DNA from: an uncultured Eubacteriales bacterium
GTDB taxonomy: Bacteria; Bacillota; Clostridia; Lachnospirales; Lachnospiraceae
Direction of reading: 5' to 3'
DNA: 64,000 bases
Assembly: GCA_900315015.1 (NCBI GenBank)
Contig: OMXJ01000012.1
Location: 1 to 64,000 of the forward strand
The notes beneath the pieces are model-generated. The model saw only the letters and a program-made list of their open reading frames with translations. It made no database searches and was not told where the DNA came from. The translations under genes were made by a program, and so were the position numbers. Numbering within the stretch: the first letter of the stretch is position 1; each line of letters opens with the position of its first letter. Below are positions 1-7,482 of this stretch, one piece after another.

Positions 1-64
1 TTCTTTTTGAAGTATTATTTTGAATTTTTGAAGTTTCTTTTTTGAGTTTTTCTTTTTGAATTAT

Positions 65-115
65 ACTTTTGAGAATTTTACTTTTTTGAATTTACTTTTG
101 AGAATTTTACTTTTT
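65..115. repeat. 22-bp direct repeat in AT-rich sequence
   Basis: An identical 22-base motif, beginning ACTTTTGAGAATTTTAC, occurs at 65-86 and 94-115 (period 29). It lies in a T-rich stretch downstream of the TadC-like gene. Degenerate TTTTTGAA copies fill positions 1-64. No gene is supported in positions 1-144. Confidence 0.7.
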
Positions 116-144
116 AAGATTTTTTTGCTTTTAAAAACCTTGCC

Positions 145-837
145 TTACATGTTTGAAAAAGCCGGTACCATAATGATTATCAATACCACAAGCAGCATGC
201 CGCCTGTTGGAATTAAAAGCTTAGACCCTGCTGCCGCAGCTCTTCTTTTAGCATTTTCCCTTCTTTCCATAAGGCTCTGGGACGCTTCAAGAGAAAGCAG
301 TGGAATTATGCTTTTTGAACCCTTCTGAAGGTTCTGCACAATTATTGTAACCATTCTAGAATAGGCCAAAAGTCTCATTCTTCTTCCAAAATTCTGGTAA
401 GCCGCTGTCTCGGAAACTCCTACCTCTAGTTCATTTACTGTACGCTGTATTTCATCATAAGCATATCTTTTAGTGCCTTTTTTAGCATAATCCTTGCTGA
501 TTCTAGTGAAAGCCCCCCTTATGGTCATTCCTGAAGAAAGAAGCATGGTAAGCTTTGTTATGATTTCAGGGTAATCAATCATTACCTGTTCATCACGTAA
601 CTTTCTCTTTTCTTCAAGATCTGCATCAAGCCCTGCATAAACAGCTAGAACTGCAACTACTGACAAAACGAGCATAAGCCATACATTGTCATCTCCCGGA
701 GTTTTATAGGTAACCTTCTTTCCTCCAACAGTGTCAGGTAGTTTTAATTTTCCGTCATACTGACTTTCCTGATTAGCTGCAGCTATAGCCGCCTTTAGTT
801 CTTCATCAAAGCTAGGTTCTTCATCTGCTATTTTTTT
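145..837 (-). CDS. tadC: TadC-like type II secretion F-domain protein, C-terminal part (downstream of frameshift)
   Basis: This frame encodes the integral membrane platform protein of a Tad/Flp pilus machine. Visible are a membrane segment at the start of the 176-residue stretch beginning at 675, the T2SSF-type motif DYPEIITKLTMLLSSGMTIR, and a hydrophobic C-terminus ending MVPAFSNM. The first ATG (675) lies at the edge of the first membrane helix and has no ribosome binding site. Coding-quality sequence continues in frame upstream to 837 (ADEEPSFDEELKAA...YDGKLKLPDTV), where it meets the end of the 828-1421 gene at an A9 run. I infer that the two frames form one polypeptide joined by a -1 shift. 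It is the last gene of the tadZ-tadA-tadB operon seen here. Alternatives are a pseudogene or an assembly error. Confidence 0.75.
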   Translation of the reverse strand, partial: KKIADEEPSFDEELKAAIAAANQESQYDGKLKLPDTVGGKKVTYKTPGDDNVWLMLVLSVVAVLAVYAGLDADLEEKRKLRDEQVMIDYPEIITKLTMLLSSGMTIRGAFTRISKDYAKKGTKRYAYDEIQRTVNELEVGVSETAAYQNFGRRMRLLAYSRMVTIIVQNLQKGSKSIIPLLSLEASQSLMERRENAKRRAAAAGSKLLIPTGGMLLVVLIIIMVPAFSNM

Positions 838-1421
838 TTAGGTGGAACGTAGGCATAAATTATATGGATTCTTTCCTTTTTCTGATACTTCATATGTATG
901 TTTATCTGTACTAAAATTCCTACGTTGCCCTCTGGTGAATTTTCCATATATACATTACCATAGTTATCAATGAGGTCTGGTATGTCAGTCTCATAGGTAA
1001 GCTCTATGGATGTTCCAGGAACTTTACTTGGAAAAGAAAGATTCTTGCAGACATCGTTATAGGATTCATTTTCACCTAGAACTATCTCATCAAGACATTT
1101 TTCAGCCTCAGTAAAGGCAAGATCTAGGTCATCACCGGTTAATACCTTTTCATCAATATCTACCGGAATGGTAATCTCATTCTCGCCGTTATCTGCTACA
1201 ACTTCTACAGTTGTACTGCCCTGTCCTGAATCTGGTCTGTCAAGCTCTGTTACCTCAGTTTCCTTTTTAGCACTGCAGGCTACTGCAACAGTTAATACTC
1301 CAGCTGTTGCAGCAACAAGCGCAACCTTTTTAATCTTAGATTTCTTATACTCAGCAACTACCTGTTTTGAATCCTCAAGAGGATTAAGTATCTCTAAATT
1401 CTCTTTAACCTTCTTATCCAT
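828..1421 (-). CDS. Membrane-anchored N-terminal half of the split TadC-like protein
   Basis: A 197-residue frame with a cytoplasmic head, one membrane segment near residues 33-49 (KKVALVAATAGVLTVAVAC) and an acidic extracytoplasmic region, ending PPKKK at a stop. The start ATG is preceded by AAGGGACG. In related Clostridia, as I recall, such a head is continuous with the TadC F-domain. Here the continuation lies in the -1 frame directly after the terminal AAA AAA AAA codons. The protein therefore probably represents the first half of the 145-837 gene rather than a separate product. The Cys in VAC might suggest a lipoprotein, but the 30-residue basic head before the helix argues against a signal peptide. 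Confidence 0.7.
   Translation of the reverse strand: MDKKVKENLEILNPLEDSKQVVAEYKKSKIKKVALVAATAGVLTVAVACSAKKETEVTELDRPDSGQGSTTVEVVADNGENEITIPVDIDEKVLTGDDLDLAFTEAEKCLDEIVLGENESYNDVCKNLSFPSKVPGTSIELTYETDIPDLIDNYGNVYMENSPEGNVGILVQINIHMKYQKKERIHIIYAYVPPKKK
831..839 (-). other. A9 slippage site / frameshift between the two halves of the TadC-like gene
   Basis: On the minus strand the upstream frame reads CCT AAA AAA AAA TAG. Adding one A, or slipping back one base, gives CCT AAA AAA AAA ATA GCA GAT and enters the long open frame that runs to 145. Nine-A runs are known sites of RNA polymerase slippage and of sequencing error; the sequence alone cannot separate these. Confidence 0.65.
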
Positions 1422-1498
1422 TTTTCGTCCCTTTCTTTCCCATGGTCTTTGTACTGCTATACTTAAGCTTTCTCAATCACTTAAAGCATTCATCTTTT

Positions 1499-1559
1499 AA
1501 ATCTTTAATCTTTTAATTCTTTAAATCTTTAATCTTTTAATTCTTTAAATCTTTAATCC
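1499..1559. repeat. 24-bp tandem repeat, about 2.5 copies
   Basis: The motif AAATCTTTAATCTTTTAATT recurs at 1499, 1523 and 1547 (period 24) in the gap between the tadB and tadC-like genes. It is AT-rich with no clear hairpin, and resembles other locus-specific intergenic repeats in this window. Confidence 0.75.
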
Positions 1560-1601
1560 ATTAATCCTTTTATCAATTAATGCTTCAAGGCAAGATGTCT
1601 T

Positions 1602-2426
1602 TTAAACTTCAATGTCCGTTAGCTTATCTGTATAAAAGCCAAGTACGGTGCAGGTCAAAAAAGCCCCCACCATTGTAAGTATTCCGTTTTGAGTGGTATA
1701 TAGCGGTGTTAAAAAATCTCCTGAAAAGAAATGAAAATAAACTAGAATGCCATAAGGCACTAGTCGCATTATTTCAGCCTCAAGTTTCTTCTCAGTAATA
1801 GCAGTAACCATCTCATTTTTAACTTCCTGCTTACTTGCTATCATTCCACTGGTATTTCGAATTACCTGAATAAGATTTCCTCCGCTTCTTCTTGCTGTAG
1901 AAAAAACCTCAGCAAAGCTTTCCACATCTGCAATCCCTGTTCTTTCAGCAAAGCTCCACAGCGCTGTTTCAAGTTGCATTCCCATGCTGATTTTATAATC
2001 AATAAGCTTAAATTCCCTCAAAACTACATTTGTGTCATCATAAATAAGCTGCAGATCCCTTATAGCTGCCTTAAAGGCATTTTCCGGAGCATATCCAGCC
2101 TCAAAGGCTGATGCTAAAGAATTAAGCGCATCTACAAATTCATTACTTATTTTATGCTCATCCTTTTCGCGCTTTTTCTTTTTATCCCCTATAATTTTTA
2201 AAGGAAAAAATAAAAATATTATTCCTGCTGCACTTAGTCTGTGAAAAAACAAATAGCCTGCAACAAGTGAAAAAAGCAGGTGCTTTAAAATGCATATAGC
2301 ATAATCTGTCTTCCCATAGGTATAAATCGGTGGATCATTAGAGCTTTTTGTCTCCACACGACTTTTTAGATCATTCTCTTTTCTTTTAGTTTGTAAATTC
2401 TTTTTCATTTGCATATCTTTTTTCAA
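1602..2426 (-). CDS. tadB: TadB-like type II secretion F-domain protein
   Basis: An inner-membrane platform component of a Tad (tight adherence/Flp pilus) apparatus, 274 residues. A basic, hydrophilic N-terminus of about 40 residues leads into a membrane pair (LKHLLFSLVAGYLFF... and GIIFLFFPLKIIG). The cytoplasmic T2SSF domain follows, with the typical EFVDALNSLASAFEAGYAPENAF segment and RRSGGNLIQVIRNT, then two C-terminal membrane helices. The start is a TTG overlapping the tadA stop as TTGA, with AGGA seven bases upstream; an ATG four codons later (2414) is an alternative. Tight overlap implies translational coupling to tadA. Confidence 0.85.
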   Translation of the reverse strand: MKKDMQMKKNLQTKRKENDLKSRVETKSSNDPPIYTYGKTDYAICILKHLLFSLVAGYLFFHRLSAAGIIFLFFPLKIIGDKKKKREKDEHKISNEFVDALNSLASAFEAGYAPENAFKAAIRDLQLIYDDTNVVLREFKLIDYKISMGMQLETALWSFAERTGIADVESFAEVFSTARRSGGNLIQVIRNTSGMIASKQEVKNEMVTAITEKKLEAEIMRLVPYGILVYFHFFSGDFLTPLYTTQNGILTMVGAFLTCTVLGFYTDKLTDIEV

Positions 2427-3649
2427 TCAATATTGATTCCTGCATGCTGAAGTTTCTGTCTGTTCTTTAGCCTTGTAGGCGAGCCTTCAAGCCTTCCGAT
2501 TACCTTATCTTCACTAGAGCTCTCATCCTCCTTAAATTCAAAAAGAGTATTAAGCCCTATGTCTCCATTCTCAACCTTCTTATCAAGCTCAACGATACTT
2601 AAAACCTTTCTGCTTTTATCCCTCAGCCTTCCAAGCTGAACAATGATGTCTATCGCAGAAGCTATCTGCTTTCTTACAGCAAGAAGCGGAATTTCACTTC
2701 CCAAAAGCACCATGGTCTCAATTCTTGATATGGCATCATAGGGTGAATTCGCATGTCCGGTGCTCATACCGTTGTGTCCTGTATTAAGGGCCTGGAGCAT
2801 ATCTATGGCCGCAGCATCTCTTATTTCACCAATGATTACGCGGTCCGGTCTCATACGCAGCGAGGATTTAAGGAGATCTCTGGTACTTATGCCATTTTTT
2901 CCTTCTACGTTTGCATTTCTGCATTCAAGCCTTATTAAATTTGGCACTCCTTTTATCTGAAGCTCTGCCGAGTCCTCTATGGTAATAATTCTCTCATCCT
3001 TTGGAATAAAGCCTGAAAGTGCGTTTAAAAATGTCGTCTTGCCACTTCCAGTTCCGCCGGATACAAAGATGTTATAGCCTGCAACTACCAGCTTCTTTAG
3101 AAAATCTGCTGCCTCTTCGCTTAATGAGCCTATCTCAATGAGTTTTTTAACAGTCATTACTTCCTTTGGGAACTTTCGAATAGTTACCGCTGGCCCATCA
3201 AGCGAAATAGGTGATAAAACCACATTTACTCTCGAGCCATCAAGAAGTCTGCAGTCGACAATGGGATTAGACTCATTTATCATTCTGTTAGATTGCATTA
3301 CAATCTGATTAATGACATCAAGCAGCCTTTCAGCAGAATCAAAGTGCCTTCCGCTTTCCATTAGCCTTCCGCCCTTTTCGATGAAGATTTTGTCCTTTCC
3401 ATCTACCATTATCTCAGTGATATCAGGATCATCTATAAGCGTCTGAAGACAGTCAAGACCTCTTATTGAATCAAAAATATCCTTCTTAAGCTCTGCTCTT
3501 TCCGAAATACTTATAAATAGGCTTTTTGCTTCCCTGCAGATCAGTCCGTCAATTTCATCTCTTAGCTCATCATCTGAAATTTCATGGCTTAAATCCACCG
3601 TATCAACAACTCTATCTGATAAGGTGCGTCTTAACTCATCCTTATTCAT
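2423..3649 (-). CDS. tadA: TadA/CpaF-family secretion ATPase
   Basis: The hexameric ATPase that powers Tad pilus assembly in the cytoplasm, 408 residues. The N-terminal domain carries the family pattern DDPDITEIMVDG. The Walker A motif GGTGSGKTT lies near residues 198-206, an Asp box at IITIEDSAEL and a Walker B-like VIIGEIRD near 271-278. The LNTGHNGMSTGHANS His box follows. Length is normal for the family. It overlaps the upstream tadZ-like gene by 8 bases and tadB by 4, so the genes are co-transcribed. An AGGTGAG sequence precedes the ATG. Confidence 0.93.
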   Translation of the reverse strand: MNKDELRRTLSDRVVDTVDLSHEISDDELRDEIDGLICREAKSLFISISERAELKKDIFDSIRGLDCLQTLIDDPDITEIMVDGKDKIFIEKGGRLMESGRHFDSAERLLDVINQIVMQSNRMINESNPIVDCRLLDGSRVNVVLSPISLDGPAVTIRKFPKEVMTVKKLIEIGSLSEEAADFLKKLVVAGYNIFVSGGTGSGKTTFLNALSGFIPKDERIITIEDSAELQIKGVPNLIRLECRNANVEGKNGISTRDLLKSSLRMRPDRVIIGEIRDAAAIDMLQALNTGHNGMSTGHANSPYDAISRIETMVLLGSEIPLLAVRKQIASAIDIIVQLGRLRDKSRKVLSIVELDKKVENGDIGLNTLFEFKEDESSSEDKVIGRLEGSPTRLKNRQKLQHAGINID

Positions 3650-4778
3650 CTAAAAGTCTCACCTCGATTTTCTTAAGCATTTCTTCATTTCCTCGAACAC
3701 TCATAAAGCGTTTAAGCTTTCGGATCCTAGGGCTCTCATCTGCATCTCCTGCGCCATCACTCATCTTATCAGTCTTCTTTGAAGGCCTTCTGCTGCTACT
3801 TCTGTCTACAAGTATAATATCATCACTTTCCTCAAACAGCTGCAAAAGGTGATTTCCTGCACTTCCAGCATCGATTATGATGTTGTCATAGCGCGAGTAA
3901 TACTTTATGATAAGCAGCATTTTTGAAATTGCATCCTCTTTTAGCTCATTAAAATCACTAAGCGAGGTAATACCGCACAAATAGTCAAAGCCTCCTCTGC
4001 TAGAGCATATGGAAAGCTGCATCTTCTTCCAGAGTCCAAGTCCTTTTTCCTTCAGTAAAAGCTCCTCTTCATCAAGCTTTGCATCTTCTGCATAAGTTGT
4101 AAGCCTCTTAAAGTCGTCCTTTGAAAAACGTGCTTCGCAGCAATAATATAAAACGTCAGATAAATTCCCACATATTTCTTCGCCAGTCAGATTACTTTCA
4201 AAAATATCAAATGAAATAAAAAGACTCTTCTTCCTTTTTCTCGACTTTCTAAGTAGCTTTTTTATGAAGGTGATTCCTCCCTCTTCTCTAGCAATCGAAT
4301 AAAAAGTCACAACCGGCACAGCTTTATCTGTAGTATCCAGGAAATCTCCTCCTGAATTATCGCCTGCATTATCGCCTTCATAATACTCACTATTATCTAA
4401 TGCCTTATCATTAGACAGGGCTACGCTTCCATTAGATCTTTTCACCTGAAGAAGCAGGCATCTCATAATTTCTTTTGCTGACTGATATTTAAAAATATGC
4501 AAAGGTGCCTTTTTCTCCTGAGTTAACGACGCATTATCACTTAGTATTACAGTACTATTTTTAAGCTCACTGAAACAGGCTTCATTTTCCTCGAACTGCT
4601 TTTTTGAAACTACATAAAGCAAAATTTTTGATTTTTCCTCAAAAGACTTAAGGGAAGCTATTTCTGTAAAGACTAAGGGCTGGATTTCTTTCGGACCATT
4701 TGAACGAATGTAATCTACTAATTTCAAGATGTAATCCTTATCCTCATCTAAGAATGCAAGATATTCTTCCATCAACAT
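3642..4778 (-). CDS. TadZ/CpaE-like pilus localisation protein with degenerate nucleotide site
   Basis: First gene of the Tad operon, 378 residues from the ATG at 4778, which has AAAGG at good spacing; reading could start earlier only from a TTG at 4799. The N-terminal half resembles a receiver-like domain. The second half has the CpaE-type order: VVTFYSIAREEGGITFI where a deviant Walker A normally sits, LFISFDIFE, and a late RYDNIIIDAGSAGNHLLQLFEESDDIILV. Glycines and the Lys of the Walker A are missing, so ATP binding is doubtful. Position just before tadA supports a TadZ role. Assignment rests on context and weak motif similarity. Confidence 0.65.
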   Translation of the reverse strand: MLMEEYLAFLDEDKDYILKLVDYIRSNGPKEIQPLVFTEIASLKSFEEKSKILLYVVSKKQFEENEACFSELKNSTVILSDNASLTQEKKAPLHIFKYQSAKEIMRCLLLQVKRSNGSVALSNDKALDNSEYYEGDNAGDNSGGDFLDTTDKAVPVVTFYSIAREEGGITFIKKLLRKSRKRKKSLFISFDIFESNLTGEEICGNLSDVLYYCCEARFSKDDFKRLTTYAEDAKLDEEELLLKEKGLGLWKKMQLSICSSRGGFDYLCGITSLSDFNELKEDAISKMLLIIKYYSRYDNIIIDAGSAGNHLLQLFEESDDIILVDRSSSRRPSKKTDKMSDGAGDADESPRIRKLKRFMSVRGNEEMLKKIEVRLLDE

Positions 4779-5276
4779 TTTTCCTTTTACAAAAATCAAT
4801 CGATTGTCGCTGTGAATTTACCCCATTTTCGCGAAAAAATCAAGCCCCAAACGCCCTTAAATAGCCAATTTCAGTACTTTGCACAAATATCACACGCTTT
4901 ATTTGTGGAACAATTTTTTACAGAAATGTCAATTTCCATTTTTTTCTTCTACATAATAAATAAAAAAAACGTCTCATTTTAACAACACTTGTTGCTGTAA
5001 TGGAATATATCCCATAGATCAAGTGCTTAAACTGCCTATTTAAGCACTGTAAAAATAATTATTTCATTTGTTTTTATTTTTTAAGCATAAGCAATATTCA
5101 GCTTGTTTCACCGCTCATTTTTACTATGATTTTTACCCCTCAAATTTCAAAAAACAAACTTTCACCTCTCGCAAAGTTGTTCTAAACCCTTACTTAATCC
5201 ACTTTTCAAGGCCCCTCCCCAACTTAAATCCTACACGTATTTGGTGGAAGAAAGAAGTGAGGTAAAGACACGAAAA
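4779..5276. other. Intergenic region upstream of the Tad operon
   Basis: About 500 bases of AT-rich DNA. On the minus strand a TTGACA at 4927-4932 could be the -35 of the Tad operon promoter, but no good -10 lies at the right distance. A 65-codon open frame at 5068-5265 has no ribosome binding site or recognisable product and is probably chance. Nothing else is recognised. Confidence 0.4.
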
Positions 5277-5311
5277 AAAGGCTGTATGCTCTTTAAAACA
5301 TACAGCCTTCT
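5277..5311 (-). terminator. Intrinsic terminator of the marR gene
   Basis: Inverted repeat AAGGCTGTATG / CATACAGCCTT with a ten-base loop. Read leftward it ends in a T8 run, 19 bases after the marR stop. Confidence 0.85.
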
Positions 5312-5329
5312 TCTATATTCAATTCTCCC

Positions 5330-5797
5330 TTAATCTTCTGAATCTATATTTTCATCATCTAATTTTCCAAGTAGCTTATATAATAGCTCATAGAGCTGCT
5401 TATATTCCTCAGGAGTAATTCTCATGCAGCAAGCCATCTTTTCAGGAACATGAACCGCTTCTTCCTGAAGTTTTTCACCTTTTTTAGTGATGCTCACATC
5501 GAGAACTCTCTCATCTTCCTTGTCCCTTTTTCTTTCAACAAGCCCCTTTTGCTCTAGCTTTTTTAGCACAGGTGTGAGAGTTCCTGAATCTAGCATAAGA
5601 AGCTCGCCCATTTCCTTTACAGTGATCTTTTTATGCTCCCACATTACCATCATGGCAATGTACTGAGTATAGGTAAGATCTATCTCGTCAAGGTACGGCT
5701 TATACCTTCTTACAATTTCCTTGCTATATGCATAAATAGGAAAACACAACTGATTTTTCAACCTTATTGCTGCATACTCGTCATCATTCTCTTTCAT
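5330..5797 (-). CDS. OhrR-type MarR family redox regulator
   Basis: A winged-helix transcription factor of 155 residues. The N-terminus NQLCFPIYAYSKEIVRRYKPYL matches the OhrR pattern in which the reactive Cys (C18 here) senses organic peroxide. The DNA-binding region MLDSGTLTPVLKKLEQKGLVERKRDKEDERV is typical MarR. It is 27 bases downstream of thioredoxin on the same strand, so probably co-transcribed. OhrR-like boxes (ATTGTnnACAAT type) lie upstream of the nearby glutathione peroxidase at 6851-6886, suggesting that gene as a target. C128/C129 (MACCMR) could serve as further redox cysteines. Family is secure; ligand and targets are inferred. Confidence 0.85.
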   Translation of the reverse strand: MKENDDEYAAIRLKNQLCFPIYAYSKEIVRRYKPYLDEIDLTYTQYIAMMVMWEHKKITVKEMGELLMLDSGTLTPVLKKLEQKGLVERKRDKEDERVLDVSITKKGEKLQEEAVHVPEKMACCMRITPEEYKQLYELLYKLLGKLDDENIDSED

Positions 5798-5824
5798 TTT
5801 ATTATCACCCGTATTTCAATGCTA

Positions 5825-6136
5825 TTACATCTTCGACTTGATGAACTTCTCCATAAGCTGCTTTGGCTGTGCGCCAACTGTCTTTGCAACTACCTCACCA
5901 TCCTTAAGAAGGAAGATTGCAGGAATGCTCTGTACACCATACTTAGCGCAAAGCTCCGGATTCTCATCTGCATCTACATTATAGAAATCAGCCTGGCCAT
6001 CAAGCTCGTCTGAAAGCTGCTCCATAACTGGTGCAAGCATCTGACATGGACCACACCATGTTGCTGAGAAATCAACTACTGCAAACTTGCTCTTTAAAGC
6101 CTCATCCATATTATCATTTTCTACTCTTACTACCAT
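5825..6136 (-). CDS. trxA: Thioredoxin
   Basis: A cytoplasmic disulfide reductase of 103 residues. The active site ATWCGPCQ has cysteines at 28 and 31, the buried Asp is in VVDFSATW, and the cis-Pro is in SIPAIFL. The start at 6136 is chosen because GGAGG sits eight bases upstream of that ATG; five extra codons upstream lack support. It lies directly before the OhrR-type marR gene and next to a glutathione peroxidase, forming a small peroxide-defence group. Confidence 0.95.
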   Translation of the reverse strand: MVVRVENDNMDEALKSKFAVVDFSATWCGPCQMLAPVMEQLSDELDGQADFYNVDADENPELCAKYGVQSIPAIFLLKDGEVVAKTVGAQPKQLMEKFIKSKM

Positions 6137-6257
6137 AATAAAAACCTCCATATTTTACGGTGTCACACACCTTGTATTTTTAACTAAAAAACCTTCTTTT
6201 TCCTGCCTATATTCACTTCAATAATATAAAACCCTTAATAGAACATAGCCACTGCCA

Positions 6258-6800
6258 TTATAATAAAGATGCTACACACTTGTCAAGTTCTTCCATGCTT
6301 GCTGTTGGTTCAAATCTTGCAACAACATTTCCTTCTCTATCAACTACGAACTTAGTAAAATTCCACTTTATCTTAGGATTATTCTTATAATCCTTATCAA
6401 TGCCCTTAAGAAGAGCATTCATTGCTACTGCCTTAATGCCCTTTCCAAAGCCTTCAAAGCCCTTTTGGGACTTAAGATATGTAAAAAGTGGAAGCTCATT
6501 TTCGCCATTTACATCACTCTTTTTCATCTGAGGAAACTGTGTATTGTACTTAAGTGTACAGAACTCATGAATTTCTTCATCTGTTCCAGGTGTCTGGCCG
6601 GCAAACTGATTGCAAGGTACATCGATGATTTCAAGACCCTTGTCATGATACTTTTCATACATTTCCTCTAGCTCTTTATACTGAGGAGTAAAACCACAGC
6701 CTGTTGCTGTATTAACAATAATGATAACTTTTCCTTCAAAGCCCTTAAGTGAAACATCTTCTCCCTTAGTATTCTTAACTGAATAATCGTAAATACCCAT
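6258..6800 (-). CDS. Glutathione peroxidase-family thiol peroxidase
   Basis: Reduces hydroperoxides in the cytoplasm, in bacteria usually with thioredoxin as the reductant. From the ATG at 6800 (AAAGGAGG just upstream) it is 180 residues, a normal length. The catalytic Cys is in NTATGCGFTPQ (residue 35; cysteine, not selenocysteine). The partner motifs are VPCNQF near residue 63 and WNFTKF near the C-terminus. The gene is monocistronic as seen here, with two OhrR-like operators at 6851-6886. Confidence 0.93.
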   Translation of the reverse strand: MGIYDYSVKNTKGEDVSLKGFEGKVIIIVNTATGCGFTPQYKELEEMYEKYHDKGLEIIDVPCNQFAGQTPGTDEEIHEFCTLKYNTQFPQMKKSDVNGENELPLFTYLKSQKGFEGFGKGIKAVAMNALLKGIDKDYKNNPKIKWNFTKFVVDREGNVVARFEPTASMEELDKCVASLL

Positions 6801-6850
6801 CATATCCTCCTTTGAGATTAAAGTCTTATGAATTAATTTTTTTAAATCTA

Positions 6851-6886
6851 ATTGTGTGCAATCTTTATACTTAGATTGTACACAAT
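6851..6886. promoter_or_regulatory. Paired OhrR/MarR-like operators upstream of the peroxidase gene
   Basis: ATTGTGTGCAAT (6851-6862) and ATTGTACACAAT (6875-6886) are near-palindromic and arranged as an inverted pair 24 bases apart. They resemble the ATTGTATACAAT core known for OhrR operators. They lie 51 to 86 bases upstream of the peroxidase start. Assignment to the marR gene at 5330 is an inference. Confidence 0.6.
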
Positions 6887-7094
6887 TTAATTTCATTTGT
6901 CAAGTACTTTTTTTAATTTTAATATAGCGAGTATTCACATCTTACCATTTTTGAATGGGCTTATTATAGGGTATTCTTGCTATGCTTGAAACTTTGCATT
7001 AATCCGACATAATCGTTTTGAGTGCTTATTACACGACTTTTAGGATTATATCATAATGTTTTCATCACCATGCAAAATAACGTTTTACATAGTA

Positions 7095-7123
7095 TTGGCA
7101 ACGCTTGCAGAATATGATATAAT
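7095..7123 (+). promoter_or_regulatory. Sigma-A-type promoter of the dinJ-like gene
   Basis: TTGGCA (7095-7100), 17-base spacer, TATAAT (7118-7123), 27 bases before a strong AAAGGAGG-led ATG at 7150. Confidence 0.75.
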
Positions 7124-7149
7124 GATAATGCAATAGAAAGGAGGATATC

Positions 7150-7371
7150 ATGGCTACAACAAATATCAATGTTCGTGTCGATACTGATCTTAAACAGGCT
7201 GCTGAGTCTTTAGTAAATAATGATGGTATTCCTTTTGAGGTTAAAAGAGTTCCTAATGCCGAGACAAGAGCTGCACTTGCTGAATATGATGAAATGAAGA
7301 AGAATCCCGGCACCTACAAGAGATACGCATCCTTTGATGATATGATGGATGAGGTGCTTAACGATGCTTGA
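7150..7371 (+). CDS. DinJ/RelB-like antitoxin with internal deletion
   Basis: A 73-residue protein with the DinJ-family N-terminus (ATTNINVRVDTDLKQAAE) and the family's later segment (GIPFEVKRVPNAETRAALAE). The stretch between them in normal DinJ proteins, about 25 residues of the ribbon-helix-helix helices (the ...GLNMSTA... region), is absent: the sequence goes from AAESLVNND straight to GIPFEV. The DNA-binding fold is therefore probably lost. Promoter and ribosome binding site (GAAAGGAGG) look intact. It overlaps the start of a truncated yafQ-like toxin gene, the normal arrangement for this module. Confidence 0.7.
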   Translation: MATTNINVRVDTDLKQAAESLVNNDGIPFEVKRVPNAETRAALAEYDEMKKNPGTYKRYASFDDMMDEVLNDA

Positions 7372-7453
7372 TATAGTCCCGTCCAATCAATTTAAGAAAG
7401 ACCTTAAACATGCACAAAAAAGCTCATACCGGAAAATGTCCGGCATGAGCTGA
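7364..7453 (+). pseudogene. YafQ-like toxin remnant
   Basis: An ATG overlapping the antitoxin stop opens a frame reading MLDIVPSNQFKKDLKHAQKS, which matches the N-terminus expected of YafQ/RelE-type mRNA interferases. After about 20 residues it runs into the palindromic terminator of the opposite-strand kdgA gene and stops at 7451-7453. The catalytic core of about 70 residues is missing, so no active toxin is expected. Confidence 0.7.
7416..7451 (-). terminator. Intrinsic terminator of the uxaC-kduI-kduD-kdgA operon
   Basis: Arms at 7421-7432 (AGCTCATACCGG) and 7440-7451 (CCGGCATGAGCT), with one mismatch-type pair and a seven-base loop. Read leftward it ends in a T6 run. It lies 31 bases after the kdgA stop. 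Confidence 0.85.
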
Positions 7454-7482
7454 TTTAGTATGATTAATCAAAGTTGATATAT

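Noticed and set aside
828-1421. Reading this as a stand-alone lipoprotein
   Set aside because: The Cys after the hydrophobic stretch lies near residue 49 behind a long charged head, unlike a lipoprotein signal, and the TadC continuation explains the protein better.
145-4778. General type II secretion system
   Set aside because: The order TadZ-like, CpaF-type ATPase and two short F-domain proteins fits a Tad pilus; no GspD or pseudopilin genes are seen.
5068-5265. 65-residue rightward open frame
   Set aside because: No ribosome binding site, no family resemblance, and composition like random AT-rich DNA upstream of the Tad operon.
7065-7313. 82-residue leftward open frame over the antitoxin
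   Set aside because: Antisense shadow of the DinJ-like gene, which has a proper promoter and ribosome site.
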